This document shows, piece after piece, positions 46,136 to 55,599 of a DNA stretch of 64,000 nt (its first letter is position 1; the number at the start of each line of letters is the position of its first letter). Source of the stretch: Streptomyces sp. CB02959 (GTDB lineage Bacteria > Actinomycetota > Actinomycetes > Streptomycetales > Streptomycetaceae); the NCBI RefSeq assembly GCF_002803155.1, contig NZ_NNBP01000004.1, positions 124,985-188,984 of the forward strand, written 5' to 3'. The notes below the pieces were generated by a model, which did not search any database, was not told where the DNA came from, and saw nothing but the letters and a program-made list of their open reading frames with translations. Both the position numbers and the translations under genes were made by a program.

Positions 46136-48142
46136 GTGCCCGTGGGTGAGGATCCCGAGCGCTGGCGGACGTTCCCCGGCGCGCGGTTGGTCGTCGCCGT
46201 CGCCCGCACCGTCACCTCGACCGTCCGGGTCCTCGATGTCCTGCGCCCGGTGCTGCGCGACGACCCGCGGGTCCACCTGGTCTTCGCCTTCGACCCCACC
46301 TCGGCGTTCAACGACGGCGTGCACGCGCTGCTCCGCTCGGTCGGCGCCCGGGTGCTGCCCTGGCACCAGTTCGCCCGGGTCAGCCCCGACCTGATCATCA
46401 CGGCGACCGAGAACGCCGATCTCACCGCTGCGCACCACACCTGCCCGGTGCTGGTACTGCCGCACGGCGTCGGCTTCCACAAGGTCGTCCCCGACTCCCG
46501 CAGCGATCGCGACCGGCTGGCCGGCGTCGTCCCGGACGCACTGCTGCACAGTGGCCGCGCCTGGCTCGCGATCTCCCACCCCGACCAGGCGGCCCAACTC
46601 GCCGCCGCCCATCCCGCCACCGCCGGCCGCACCCTGCTCGTCGGCGATCCCTGCCATGACGCCCTCCTCGACGGGCGGGCCCTGCGCACCACGTACCGCA
46701 CGGCGCTCGGCATCGCCGACGGGCGACGACTGATCATGCTCAGCTCGACCTGGCGCGACCACTCGGTCCTGGGCCGCGACCCCGCCCTACCGGCCCGGCT
46801 GCTCGCCGAACTCCCCCTGGACGACTACGCCGTCGCCCTGGTCACCCACCCCAACATCACCTCCGCCCACGGCAGTTACGTCCTCCGATCGCACCTCGAC
46901 TCCGCACATGACGCCGGGCTGCTGACCATTCCGCCGACCGCAGGCTGGCAGGCCACCCTGCTCGCCGCCGACCTGCTGATCGGTGACCACGGTTCGGTCA
47001 CCTTCTACGGCGCGGCACTCGGCACACCCCTGCTGCTCGGCGCGTTCGGCGACGACGAGGCCGTCGACGGAACCCCCATGGCGGAGCTGGGCCGGATCGC
47101 CCCGCGGCTGCGACCCGACGCAGCGCTGCGGCCGCAGATCGAGCGCGTGCTCGGCCTGGGGCGGGTGCCCGGCGACGACACCCTGGAACGGCTGCGGAAG
47201 GTCGGCGAGAGCGCCTTCGCCGCCCCCGGCCGCGCCCTGGAACTCCTGCGCACCGCCGTCTACGACCTGCTGCGCCTACCCGAGCCGGCGGACGGCTCGC
47301 CACCTCCACGCCGGGCCCCGGAGCCGCCCGTTCCGCAGGACCGCCCTGAACCCGTCACGGCCTGTTACGTCCACACCTCCCTCTCCGAGGACTCTGGCGA
47401 CTCCTGGGGCTTTGGGGACTCCCGGGACTCTGGTGATTCCTCGAACTCTGGTGACTCCTGCGGCTTTGGCTACTCCTGGGGCTCTGGTGACTCCTGGAAT
47501 CCTGGCTACTCCGGTGGGCTCGGTGACTCCGAGAGGCCCGGTGGCTTCGGGGGATCCGGTGGCTTCGGCAGTTTCGAGGAGACCGGCTGTCCCCGGATAT
47601 CCGTCGAACGCACCCCGGCGGCCGTGGCCGCCTTCTCACCCGCGCCCGTGCCGCTCACATCCGATTCATCCGTGTCACCCGTCCCATCCATCTCACCTGT
47701 CCCATCCACCACATCCGGCTCGGCCATGGCGCGGGGCGATGGTCCCGACGGCCCGTACCGCCATCTGTCCTGTGCCGACGACGAGGGGGACCGGCGGTGG
47801 CCGGAGAGCGCGTCCGTCCTGGTCCGCCGGGCCCCGGCCGGCACCACCGTGGCTGCCGATCGGTGGATCGAGGACACCCTCGCCCGCTATCCCGGCTGTC
47901 TGCTCGCCGCCGCGACCGTCACCGGCCGAGGCTGCCGGGTCGGTCTGCGCGACGGGCGGACGGTCGAGGTGTCCGCCACCGGCCCGAAGTGCGACGCCAC
48001 CGTCCTGGCCGCTGTCGTCTACGCCTGCCTGCGCGCCCGACGCCCGCCGACGGGCTTCGTCACCCTCGTACTGGGCGACCGTAGCGAGGACGCGGTGCTC
48101 CGCCTCACCCGACGGGCGAGCCGGCCGCGCTCCCCGGGCTGA
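46136..48142 (+). CDS. Glycosyltransferase-like protein (CDP-glycerol glycerophosphotransferase-like fold) with low-complexity insert
   Basis: A 668-residue protein. Residues 1-385 look like a GT-B-type fold: VVAVARTVTSTVRVLDVLRP, LVLPHGVGFHKVVPDS, VGDPCHDALLDG, IMLSSTWRDHSVLGRDPALP, VTHPNITSAHGSYV and LLIGDHGSVTFYGAALGTPLLLG. The last, with the GD-H-S pattern, resembles CDP-glycerol glycerophosphotransferases. Residues about 415-480 are a repetitive Gly/Asp/Ser/Trp stretch (GDSWGFGDSRDSGDSSNSGD and on), then Pro/Ser/Val repeats. A C-terminal domain of about 110 residues has no family I recognise. The start (GTG 46136) is uncertain. Tandem repeats flank the gene on both sides. Confidence 0.6.
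   Translation: MPVGEDPERWRTFPGARLVVAVARTVTSTVRVLDVLRPVLRDDPRVHLVFAFDPTSAFNDGVHALLRSVGARVLPWHQFARVSPDLIITATENADLTAAHHTCPVLVLPHGVGFHKVVPDSRSDRDRLAGVVPDALLHSGRAWLAISHPDQAAQLAAAHPATAGRTLLVGDPCHDALLDGRALRTTYRTALGIADGRRLIMLSSTWRDHSVLGRDPALPARLLAELPLDDYAVALVTHPNITSAHGSYVLRSHLDSAHDAGLLTIPPTAGWQATLLAADLLIGDHGSVTFYGAALGTPLLLGAFGDDEAVDGTPMAELGRIAPRLRPDAALRPQIERVLGLGRVPGDDTLERLRKVGESAFAAPGRALELLRTAVYDLLRLPEPADGSPPPRRAPEPPVPQDRPEPVTACYVHTSLSEDSGDSWGFGDSRDSGDSSNSGDSCGFGYSWGSGDSWNPGYSGGLGDSERPGGFGGSGGFGSFEETGCPRISVERTPAAVAAFSPAPVPLTSDSSVSPVPSISPVPSTTSGSAMARGDGPDGPYRHLSCADDEGDRRWPESASVLVRRAPAGTTVAADRWIEDTLARYPGCLLAAATVTGRGCRVGLRDGRTVEVSATGPKCDATVLAAVVYACLRARRPPTGFVTLVLGDRSEDAVLRLTRRASRPRSPG
47386..47580 (+). 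repeat. Imperfect internal repeat encoding GDSW/GFGDS units
   Basis: Variants of CTCTGGTGACTCCTGG recur at roughly 12-33 base spacing inside the glycosyltransferase-like gene, encoding Gly-Asp-Ser-Trp type units. Codon use here is less GC-rich at third positions than the rest of the gene. Confidence 0.75.
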
Positions 48143-48172
48143 CGTATCCGCATGCGGGGACCGCCGCGCCCC

Positions 48173-48244
48173 GGCGCCCCGGCACCCCGGCACCCCGGCA
48201 CCCCGGCACCCCGGCACCCCGGCACCCCGGCACCCCGGCACCCC
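48173..48244. repeat. Tandem octamer repeat (GGCACCCC)8
   Basis: Eight perfect copies of GGCACCCC (48181-48244), preceded by one variant GGCGCCCC at 48173-48180. It lies between the convergent stops of the glycosyltransferase-like and NLR genes. Confidence 0.95.
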
Positions 48245-48298
48245 GCGACGGTCCGCTGCCGGGTGGGGCCGCACCAGCCCCGCCCGGCCACGCACTGC

Positions 48299-50494
48299 CT
48301 ACGCTCCCCCGGCCGCCGCACCGTCCGCGCCGTCCGAACCGTCCACGGCATTCGAACCGCTCGCACCACTCGAACCGTCCGCGGCACCCGTCAGTCTGCG
48401 GCGCAGCTCCACGGCTCGCGGGCCGCCGCCCGCCTCGTATATCTCCAGGGCCCGCGTCAGATGGCGCCGCCACCGCTCGTGGTCACCGCGCTCCTCGGCA
48501 AGCTCTGCCAGCGTCTCGCACACCTGCGCCTCATAGTGGACAGCGCCGCGCTCGCGCAGCATGGCCACGGCTTCCTCCAGGGCGGCCACGGCCTCCGCCC
48601 CCTGCCCGAGCTCGCGGAGTACGCCCCCGATGGCGGCCAGCGCGCGGGCGCCCATCCGCTGGTCGTCGATGGCCATGAACCCGTCGTAGGCGTCCTCCAG
48701 AGTGGCCCGTGCCTCCTCGGTGCGGCCGACGGCGTGCTGCGCACAGCCCATGAAGTAGCGGCCGATGGCGATACCGCGCTCGTCGCCCGCGGCACGGTAG
48801 AAGACCATCGCCTCCTCGTAGGTCGTCACGGCGCGGGCCGGATCGCAGCGGTCCCAGTAGCGGCCGTGGAACTCGCGGACGGAGGCGCGCAGCAGGGTGT
48901 GGCCGGACTCGTCGGCCCGGGCGACGGCGGTCTCCAGTTCCCGGCGGGCGCGGCGCAACTCGTCGCGGTCCATCAGCGGGCGGGACAGCAGTGTGCGCAA
49001 CCGGGCCTCGGCGGCGGGGTTGCCGTCCGCCGCGGCGTGCCGGGCGCCCAAGTCCCCGCTTCTGACCCAGTCGTTGAGATATCTGCGGTTGAGGAAGAGC
49101 GCGGTCATCGCCTCGGCGAGCTCCCACACCCGCCGGTGCCATCCGTGGTCGGCGGCGGTCTGCTGGGCGGACAGCAGCTCGCCGCGCCAGGCGTCGAGCC
49201 AGTCCAACGCCTCCTGCCGACCGGCGAAGGCGGTGGCTCGGTCCGCCTCGCCCAACCGGTCGGTGTACGACCCGATGCGCATCCGGCGGCCCATGACGGC
49301 GAGATCGGCCTGGGCGGCGCGGGTGAGCAGGTGGTCGACGATCCGGGCCACGGCTGCCGTGCGCTCGGCCTCGTCGTCCTCCTGGACGGCCAGCTCGCGG
49401 GCGTGCAGCCGCACCAGGTCGTGGAACCCGTAACGCCCGTCGGGGGTCACCGCGACCAGGCTCGCGGTCTCCAGGACGTCGAGTTGCTCGGCAGCCCGGT
49501 CCGCAGTCGTCCCGGCTGCCGCGGCTGCCGACCCGGCGTCCCAGTGGCGGCCGGGATGCAGGCCCAGCAGCCGGTAGAGCCGGGCGGCCGGCGCAGGCAG
49601 TCCCGCGTAGGCCACTCCGAAGACAGCGGACACCGTGCGCTCCCCTCCCCGACGCAGGGCGTCCAGCCGGCGTCGGTCGTCGGCCAATTCATCGGCCAGT
49701 GCGGCGACCGGCAAACGCGGATGCATCACCAGTCGTGCGGCGGCGACGTGCAGGGCCACCGGCAGTCCGCCGCAGCTCGCCACGATCCGCTCGGCCGTGC
49801 CCTCGCCGCCCGCGGCGATCCGCTCCTCCCCGCACAGCCGGCGGAGCAGTTGCAGCCCGTGCTCCGCCGACAGCGGCTCCAGCGGCATCAGGCGGGCGCC
49901 GTCGTCGAGCAGTTCCCCGAGCATCGATTGGCTGGTCGCCAGGACGACGCTGCCGGGGGCGCCCGGGACCAGTGCCCGCACCTGGGCCGGCTCGGTCACG
50001 TCGTCGAGCACCATCAGCACCCGTTTGTCCGCCGTCATGGTGCGCAGCAGTCCGGTCAACTCGCCCAGGGTGTCGGGGAGATAGCGGTCCTCGACGCCGA
50101 GCGCCCGCAGGCAGCGGCTCACCCCGGCGGAGACGTCGCCGCCGGCCTGCGCCCGCAGCTCGGCGAAGTCGATGTAGAACTCGCCGCCGGGGAACCGGCC
50201 GCGCTCCTCCTGCGCCCATCTCCGTACGGTCGCGCTCTTGCCCACCCCCGGCAGGCCGCTGAGCACCGCGAGGCCGCCGCCGTCCCCCACCCAGCCGTCG
50301 ATCTCGGCCAGCACCGGCTCGCGGTTGACGAACTGCGCCGCCCCGGCCGGCACCTGCCGTGGCACCGGCAGCTCCGGTCGCGGCAGCTCGAACCGCACAT
50401 CGCCCTCGATCACCCCGGCCTGGACCACCAGTCCGTGCGCCGTCCCGCTGAATTCGTTCCGGACGCGCTCGGCGTCCGCCTCGTCGTTCCTCAC
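48299..50494 (-). CDS. NLR-type NB-ARC/TPR protein with N-terminal amyloid-type motif, behind a damage promoter
   Basis: GTG at 50494 (MRNDEADAERVRNEFSG) with GGGGGAG upstream gives 731 residues. Residues 16-33, SGTAHGLVVQAGVIEGDV, match the motif of the 150-residue protein at 41001-41453. The NB-ARC ATPase follows: Walker A VLSGLPGVGKSATVRRW near residue 76, Walker B RVLMVLDDVTE near residue 155, VVLATSQSML, and GGLPVALHVAA. A winged-helix region (YGFHDLVRLHARELAVQED) precedes C-terminal TPR helices (residues 430-710). There is no SARP DNA-binding domain, unlike AfsR. The architecture is that of a sensor/signalling STAND ATPase. A perfect TTGTCAGTG-N8-TAGCGT promoter lies 38 bases upstream, so induction by DNA damage is predicted. 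Confidence 0.85.
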   Translation of the reverse strand: MRNDEADAERVRNEFSGTAHGLVVQAGVIEGDVRFELPRPELPVPRQVPAGAAQFVNREPVLAEIDGWVGDGGGLAVLSGLPGVGKSATVRRWAQEERGRFPGGEFYIDFAELRAQAGGDVSAGVSRCLRALGVEDRYLPDTLGELTGLLRTMTADKRVLMVLDDVTEPAQVRALVPGAPGSVVLATSQSMLGELLDDGARLMPLEPLSAEHGLQLLRRLCGEERIAAGGEGTAERIVASCGGLPVALHVAAARLVMHPRLPVAALADELADDRRRLDALRRGGERTVSAVFGVAYAGLPAPAARLYRLLGLHPGRHWDAGSAAAAAGTTADRAAEQLDVLETASLVAVTPDGRYGFHDLVRLHARELAVQEDDEAERTAAVARIVDHLLTRAAQADLAVMGRRMRIGSYTDRLGEADRATAFAGRQEALDWLDAWRGELLSAQQTAADHGWHRRVWELAEAMTALFLNRRYLNDWVRSGDLGARHAAADGNPAAEARLRTLLSRPLMDRDELRRARRELETAVARADESGHTLLRASVREFHGRYWDRCDPARAVTTYEEAMVFYRAAGDERGIAIGRYFMGCAQHAVGRTEEARATLEDAYDGFMAIDDQRMGARALAAIGGVLRELGQGAEAVAALEEAVAMLRERGAVHYEAQVCETLAELAEERGDHERWRRHLTRALEIYEAGGGPRAVELRRRLTGAADGSSGASGSNAVDGSDGADGAAAGGA

Positions 50495-50531
50495 GCCGGC
50501 TCCCCCCGTCGGTCGATTCCGTCCACGAAAA

Positions 50532-50554
50532 ACGCTACTTGACGCCACTGACAA
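50532..50554 (-). promoter_or_regulatory. RecA-NDp/PafBC-type promoter for the NLR gene
   Basis: The minus strand reads TTGTCAGTG, 8-base spacer, TAGCGT, a perfect match to TTGTCRGTG-N8-TAnnnT. The leader is about 30 bases with a Shine-Dalgarno. Confidence 0.85.
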
Positions 50555-50724
50555 CGCGGCGCGGCGGTCGGCCGGATGGTCACCTCCCACTCCACCACAC
50601 GGTCACATCCGGTCAACAGCAGCGAAATTCGGTCGCTGGTCGACATTGACTCGATCACAGTGGTGGCGGAGCACCGACCGGCACCGCCGACCGGAAGCAC
50701 CACAACACCGAGCCGGCAACGGCG

Positions 50725-50779
<55 letters not shown>

Positions 50780-50797
50780 GAAGAAACGGGGGACGGC

Positions 50798-51877
50798 GTG
50801 TCGACGCTGCGCGTCACGGTCGAGGAACTGACGGTCCATGAGCATCCCAACGCCGATGCGCTGGAACTCGCCCAGGTGGGCCTGTATCGGGCGGTGGTCG
50901 CCAAGGGCGCCTATCGGACGGGGGACTTCGCCGTCTACATACCGGAGCAGGCCGTCCTCCCGGAGGGGCTGATAGCCGAGCTGGGCCTGACAGGCAAGCT
51001 GGCCGGTGCGGCCGCCAACCGGGTCAAGACGATCCGGCTGCGCGGCGAGTTGTCGCAGGGCATCGTCTGCCGTCCGCGGGCGCTGGCCGGGGTGGTCGAT
51101 CTGGCCGGCGCGCACAAGGACGGCACGGATTTCGCGGTGGAACTCGGGATCGTGAAGTGGGTTCCCCCGGTGCCGATTTCGATGAGCGGGGAGGTCGAGC
51201 CGGCACCCGACCTGCTGCCGTGGATCGACGTCGAGAACCTGAAGCGGTACCCGGCGGCGTTCCCCGAGGGCGAGCCGGTGGCCGTCACCGAGAAGGTGCA
51301 CGGCACCGCCTGCTGCCTGACCTACCACGCCGGCGAGGGCCGGGTGCAGGTGACGTCCAAGGGGCTGGGAACGCAGCGGCTGGCGCTCGTCGAGGATCCC
51401 GGGAACCTGTACTGGCGGGCGGTACGCGGGCACGGCCTCCCCCAGGTCGCCGCGGAGCTGGCCGGGGAGTTGGGGGCGTCGCGGGTCGGGATCTACGGAG
51501 AGGTGTACGGCGACGGGGTCCAGGACCTCGGGTACGGCGCGGACAGCCGGCGCGGAGTGCCCGGCTACGCGGTCTTCGACGTCGCGGTGGAGACCGGCGG
51601 CGAGGTGCGGTGGCTGGATCCGCAGGAGCTGACGAGCGTGCTGGACGGGCGGCTGCCCGTGGTGCCGACGCTGTTCAGCGGTCCGTACGAGGCGCGGCGG
51701 GTGATGGCGCTGGCCGAGGGCCGCGAGACGCTGTCCGGGCGGGCGGCGCACCTCCGGGAGGGGGTGGTGATCCGTCCGCTGACCGACCGCCACAGCCCGG
51801 AACTCGGCGGGCGGGCCATCGCCAAGGTGGTCAGCGGCGCCTACCTGACCCGTAAGGGCGGCACGGAGTACGAGTGA
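50798..51877 (+). CDS. ATP-dependent RNA ligase, DRB0094/Rnl5-like
   Basis: Joins RNA ends by the ligase-AMP mechanism, in an RNA repair role. I chose GTG at 50798 (MSTLRVTVEELTVHEHP), with GGGGGA upstream, giving 359 residues. An N-terminal OB-like domain (HPNADALELAQVGLYRAVVA, residues 16-35; LRGELSQGIVC) precedes the nucleotidyltransferase core, as in Deinococcus DRB0094. The adenylation motif KxxG is K166-V-H-G169 (VTEKVHGTACC). Later ligase motifs include GIYGEVYGDGVQDLGYG, REGVVIRPL and the motif V Lys in GRAIAKVVSGAYL. It is divergent from the NLR gene. Confidence 0.88.
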   Translation: MSTLRVTVEELTVHEHPNADALELAQVGLYRAVVAKGAYRTGDFAVYIPEQAVLPEGLIAELGLTGKLAGAAANRVKTIRLRGELSQGIVCRPRALAGVVDLAGAHKDGTDFAVELGIVKWVPPVPISMSGEVEPAPDLLPWIDVENLKRYPAAFPEGEPVAVTEKVHGTACCLTYHAGEGRVQVTSKGLGTQRLALVEDPGNLYWRAVRGHGLPQVAAELAGELGASRVGIYGEVYGDGVQDLGYGADSRRGVPGYAVFDVAVETGGEVRWLDPQELTSVLDGRLPVVPTLFSGPYEARRVMALAEGRETLSGRAAHLREGVVIRPLTDRHSPELGGRAIAKVVSGAYLTRKGGTEYE

Positions 51878-51922
51878 CCGGACGGCGCCCCGGGCCGCGC
51901 CGACCTGACGGTGCGGCCCGGA

Positions 51923-53881
51923 TCAGCCGCCTCCGCTCGTGGCGCTCTCCCGGGACGCCGCCTGGTGCCCCAGGAGGCGCCGGGCGAGGGCGAGCGCGGC
52001 CTGCGGGGCGCGGGTGGGGCCGGGGGCCGCGGTGCGGTGGCTGGGGAGCCGTTCGACGGTGGCGGCGCCGGTGCCGGACTCCAGGGAGGGGGCATAGCCC
52101 GCGGCACGCAGGGCGTCCAGGGTGACGGCCGGCGGGCGGGCGCTGACCAGAACGGTCGGGGCGATGGCACGCAGCGCGAGTTCGCGCAGCGCGTGGTGGG
52201 CGGCGAGTTCGGCGACCAGGGCTTGGTCGTCGGAGCGGATGCAGCAGGCGGCGGGCACGACCCGCATCCGGCCGTGGGTGCGTGCGGTGTCCTGGAGGAG
52301 GTAGCCGAGGGGCTGCGGCAGGGCACCGGTGGCCGAGGCGGCGGTCAGCGCGGCGCGGAGGGTGTCGGCGGTGTGGCCGGAGTCCAGCGCACGGCGGACC
52401 GAGCCGGGGGTGAAGCGCCAGGTCACGGCGTGGCCCTCGGACTCCCGGTCGGCGGCGGAGGCGAGGAGTCCGGCGAGCGCGGTGGCCGGGCGGCCGGGCA
52501 CTACGGCGGTCAGATCGGCCTGGAAATGGGCCTGTTCGACGGGTGGCGGCAGCAGGTCGCGGAGCGGCTCGTCGAGGTCCGTCGGGTCGGTGAGCAGGGC
52601 CCGGCCGAGGGGGGTGAGGGTGCCGTGGGCGGTGAGTCCGAGGTAGGCCGCCTCGTGGAGGGTGTGGGCGGCGCGTTCCTCGGCCATCGGCTGCTCGGTG
52701 ACGGCCAGCGGACGGTGCCAGTCCGCCGTCCGGAGCAGACGCCGGAAGGGCCCGAGGGCTTCCGTGTCCGCCGGCGAGTCGGGGAGCGGCAGGGGCGGGG
52801 GCGTCGAGCCGGCGCCCGGTGGGACGTCGGCCAGGGAGGCGAGGAGGGCGTGCCGGAGGGCGGGGGCGTGCCGGTCGTGGCCGCGTACCAGGGCGGTCGG
52901 CGTCTCGCCGAACGGGGTGTGGGTGGGGACGTCCCAGAGGGCGTGCCACGCGGCCAGTACGGGAGCGAGGCGGGCGCCGGGCGGGCGGCTGAGCCAGTCG
53001 TCGTAGGCATGGGTGGGCAACGCCGTGATCCCCGACGGGCTGCGGGTCAGCGCGATCAGGCCGGCGGCCAGCGCCAGATCGAGCAGGAGCCGGGTGTGCG
53101 CTTCCGTGGTGCCGGCCGCCTTGGCCAGGCGCTTGAGCTCCCGGACGGTCAGTCCGCCTGATTTGCGGAGCGTGGCGGGCTCGGTGGCCAGGGCCGCAAG
53201 CAGGCGCTCCACGGTGGTGGCCAGGTGCGCCGCGGCGGCCCGGGATTCGTCGTACGGCGAGGTCCGCGGGGCGGGCACGGCAGGGGCACCGGACCGGTCG
53301 CCGTGGCGTACTGCGCCCTCGGGGACGGGCTCCGGGGCGTGCGGCGCGAACGAGCCGAAGTCGTGGGCGGCGAGCAGTTGCGGAGCGCGCGGCGGGACGA
53401 CGACGGCGCCGCCCTCGGTGACTGCGGCGAGGCCGTCGGCACACAGCGCGTCCAGGGCGGCTTCGGCGGCGGTCCGGGCGGGTCCGGGAGCGGTGGCACC
53501 GAGCGCGGCGTGGACGTCCTCGGGCGGCACCGGTTCGCTGGCCAGCTGCGGGAAGGACAGCCGGTGGGCCATCAGGGACTGGTAGTCGGCGCCCGCGGCC
53601 GGGGCGGCGGGCGCGGCCGCGTGCCGGGCGGCCCGTTCCTGGCTGATGCGGGCGGTGGCGGCGAGCACCTGCAATCGGGGGTGATCGAGGTGCAGCACCA
53701 CGTGGTGGAGGGTTTCGTACGACCACAACGCGCTCGCCAGGCCGCGGAGTTCGGTGGGTGCGGGCCGGCGGGCGAGCGGCTCGGCGTGGCGGGTGAGGAG
53801 TGCGGCGAGCTGTTCGGGGGTGCGCTGCGCGAGGGAGCGGGTGAGTGCGTCGAGACCTTCCACGACGTCGAGGTTAGTCAT
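51923..53881 (-). CDS. Helicase-associated (XPB N-terminal-like) domain protein
   Basis: The 652-residue protein starts at ATG 53881 (MTNLDVVEGLDALTRSLAQR), overlapping the stop of the SWIM gene (ATGA). It is mostly helical, with the pattern of actinobacterial helicase-associated proteins: TPEQLAALLTRHAEPLARRP at the N-terminus, a winged-helix-like centre (LTVRELKRLAKAAGTTEAHT), and LTPLGRALLTDP. A C-terminal region (AHFQADLTAVVPGRPATALA followed by TWRFTPGSVRRALDSGHTAD) matches the Helicase_C_3 style. No ATPase motifs are seen. It is the third gene of the SNF2-SWIM operon. Confidence 0.72.
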   Translation of the reverse strand: MTNLDVVEGLDALTRSLAQRTPEQLAALLTRHAEPLARRPAPTELRGLASALWSYETLHHVVLHLDHPRLQVLAATARISQERAARHAAAPAAPAAGADYQSLMAHRLSFPQLASEPVPPEDVHAALGATAPGPARTAAEAALDALCADGLAAVTEGGAVVVPPRAPQLLAAHDFGSFAPHAPEPVPEGAVRHGDRSGAPAVPAPRTSPYDESRAAAAHLATTVERLLAALATEPATLRKSGGLTVRELKRLAKAAGTTEAHTRLLLDLALAAGLIALTRSPSGITALPTHAYDDWLSRPPGARLAPVLAAWHALWDVPTHTPFGETPTALVRGHDRHAPALRHALLASLADVPPGAGSTPPPLPLPDSPADTEALGPFRRLLRTADWHRPLAVTEQPMAEERAAHTLHEAAYLGLTAHGTLTPLGRALLTDPTDLDEPLRDLLPPPVEQAHFQADLTAVVPGRPATALAGLLASAADRESEGHAVTWRFTPGSVRRALDSGHTADTLRAALTAASATGALPQPLGYLLQDTARTHGRMRVVPAACCIRSDDQALVAELAAHHALRELALRAIAPTVLVSARPPAVTLDALRAAGYAPSLESGTGAATVERLPSHRTAAPGPTRAPQAALALARRLLGHQAASRESATSGGG

Positions 53882-55599
53882 CGTGCCAACAAGGTCGTCA
53901 GGGCACCCACGGGGTCCGGGGCCGCGGGGCCGGTGGGCCACCAGTCGTCGGTGCCGGGCTCGGATTCGTACGGGTACCAGCGGTGGTCGCGGCCGAAGCG
54001 CAACTGGATGCCCCGGGCGGAGTCGGTGAGGTGATTCCGGTGCGGGCGGAGCGCCGGCAGGCCGGCGGCCAGCAAGGCGCTGCGGGCCCGGTCGAAGTCG
54101 CCGGCCGGGGGATTCCAGGCGTCTCCCAGGAGGGCGAGCCCTTCGGGACCGCCCTGCCGCCAGGCGGCGACGGAACGTGCGATGTCGGCGGAGGTGCGGC
54201 CGGTCGCCGCCGCGATGTCGCGGTAGAGCGCACGGGTGGTGGCGGTCAGACCCGCCGTGGGATGGGCGGTCGCGACCAGGCGGATGGCGTCCTCCCACGG
54301 GGGCAATGCCGCGAACGGGCCGGGGCCGGCCGGGCCGGCGTCCCCCGTGGCGCCGGCGGCGGACAGATGGGCGTGGGCACGGGCGGCGGCGTCGGTGGCA
54401 ACGAGTTCGAGGGTGGCGGCCTCGAACGGCAGCCCGTCGGCGTCCGGGAGCGTCTGCGGTCGACCGGGCCGCGGCGGCACCACCGCCGGTGGCGGAAGCG
54501 GCGGCCGGGGCCGGTCGGCGAGGGCCTCCCGCGCGAGGACGCCCCGGGCCGAGGCCGCCACGGGCGCGGTCTCCCCACCCCGCTCAGCAGCCGACCGCGG
54601 CCGGACCGCGCCGGGCGGTGCGGAACGGTCCGCAGCTCCGGACGCTGAGGTGGAGGTGGCAGTGGAGGTGGACGGGGCGGCCGAGGTGGAGATGGCGGCG
54701 GAGGTGGTGCCGTACGCAGCGGTTGCGCCAGCCCCGGACACGGCGGCATCACCGGTTCCGGACTCGGAGGACGGCCCGTCTCCCGGCAGGGACTCAGGCA
54801 CCGCGGAAGCCTCGGATACCGAAGCGGAGACGGACTCGGACGCCGAGACCGAGGCCGACGCCGACGCCGACGCCGAGGCGGACGCGGACGCGGATACGGA
54901 CGCGGACCCACCGCTCCCCGGCGCCGTGGCGGACACGACCGCGACCCGCCCCCGACTTTCCCGTGCACCGTGGCCGGCGTTGCGGCGCGCGAGCTCGTCG
55001 AGGAGCTCCCGCTCGCCCCGCCCACGGATCAGCAGCAGGACGAAGGGGTCCGCGTCGAGCAGCCGGGCCACCTGGAAGCAGAGCGCGGCGGCATGCTTGC
55101 AGGGCCGGCCGCTGTCCGGGCAGGAACACCGGGGCACCAACTCACCGGGCCCCGGAAGGAGACCCGCCTCCCCCTCGGCCAGCGCACGGGGCAGCTTCTT
55201 GGCCAACAGCTCCGTGAGCCGGTCGGGCTGGGAGGCGACATCCTCCAGGAGGGATTCCCACTCCTGCTCGGTGAGCGTTCTGACGCGCAGCTCGGCGCTG
55301 TACGGGCGGGGCCGGCTGCCCCGTACGGTGGCGATCACCCGGCCCGGTGTGATGTTGATCGTGTCGACGTGGCCGTCGCGGGCGTAGGCCCGGCCGCGGT
55401 CGAGGCGGGCACCGTCGAGAGCGCTGCTCTCCAGCGCTTCCAGCCACGCGCCGCCCCACCAGGATTCCGCACGCGCCCCGTCCGTGGCGTCCTGGCCCGG
55501 CAGCGGCGGGAACGTACGCGAACGGTCGGCGCGGACCAGCCGGTCCGCCGCGACGGCGCGCCCCGAGAGTGGCATACGGCGCCGGTGTCCGGGGCTCAT
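53878..55599 (-). CDS. SWIM zinc-finger protein
   Basis: The 573-residue protein begins at ATG 55599 (MSPGHRRRMPLSG), overlapping the SNF2 stop (ATGA), and ends overlapping the next gene. The SWIM motif is C158-x-C160, C167-x-H169 (RCSCPDSGRPCKHAAAL). The preceding region is typical for SWIM proteins that work with SNF2 helicases (SWWGGAWLEALESSALDGAR, LDRGRAYARDGHVDTINI). Residues about 225-270 are a Ser/Ala/Val repeat (SASVSASASASASASASASV and on), followed by a Ser/Thr/Ala-rich linker. The C-terminal 150 residues hold a helical domain (AIRLVATAHPTAGLTATTRA). Function is DNA-associated by family; the exact role is unknown. Confidence 0.83.
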   Translation of the reverse strand: MSPGHRRRMPLSGRAVAADRLVRADRSRTFPPLPGQDATDGARAESWWGGAWLEALESSALDGARLDRGRAYARDGHVDTINITPGRVIATVRGSRPRPYSAELRVRTLTEQEWESLLEDVASQPDRLTELLAKKLPRALAEGEAGLLPGPGELVPRCSCPDSGRPCKHAAALCFQVARLLDADPFVLLLIRGRGERELLDELARRNAGHGARESRGRVAVVSATAPGSGGSASVSASASASASASASASVSASESVSASVSEASAVPESLPGDGPSSESGTGDAAVSGAGATAAYGTTSAAISTSAAPSTSTATSTSASGAADRSAPPGAVRPRSAAERGGETAPVAASARGVLAREALADRPRPPLPPPAVVPPRPGRPQTLPDADGLPFEAATLELVATDAAARAHAHLSAAGATGDAGPAGPGPFAALPPWEDAIRLVATAHPTAGLTATTRALYRDIAAATGRTSADIARSVAAWRQGGPEGLALLGDAWNPPAGDFDRARSALLAAGLPALRPHRNHLTDSARGIQLRFGRDHRWYPYESEPGTDDWWPTGPAAPDPVGALTTLLAR

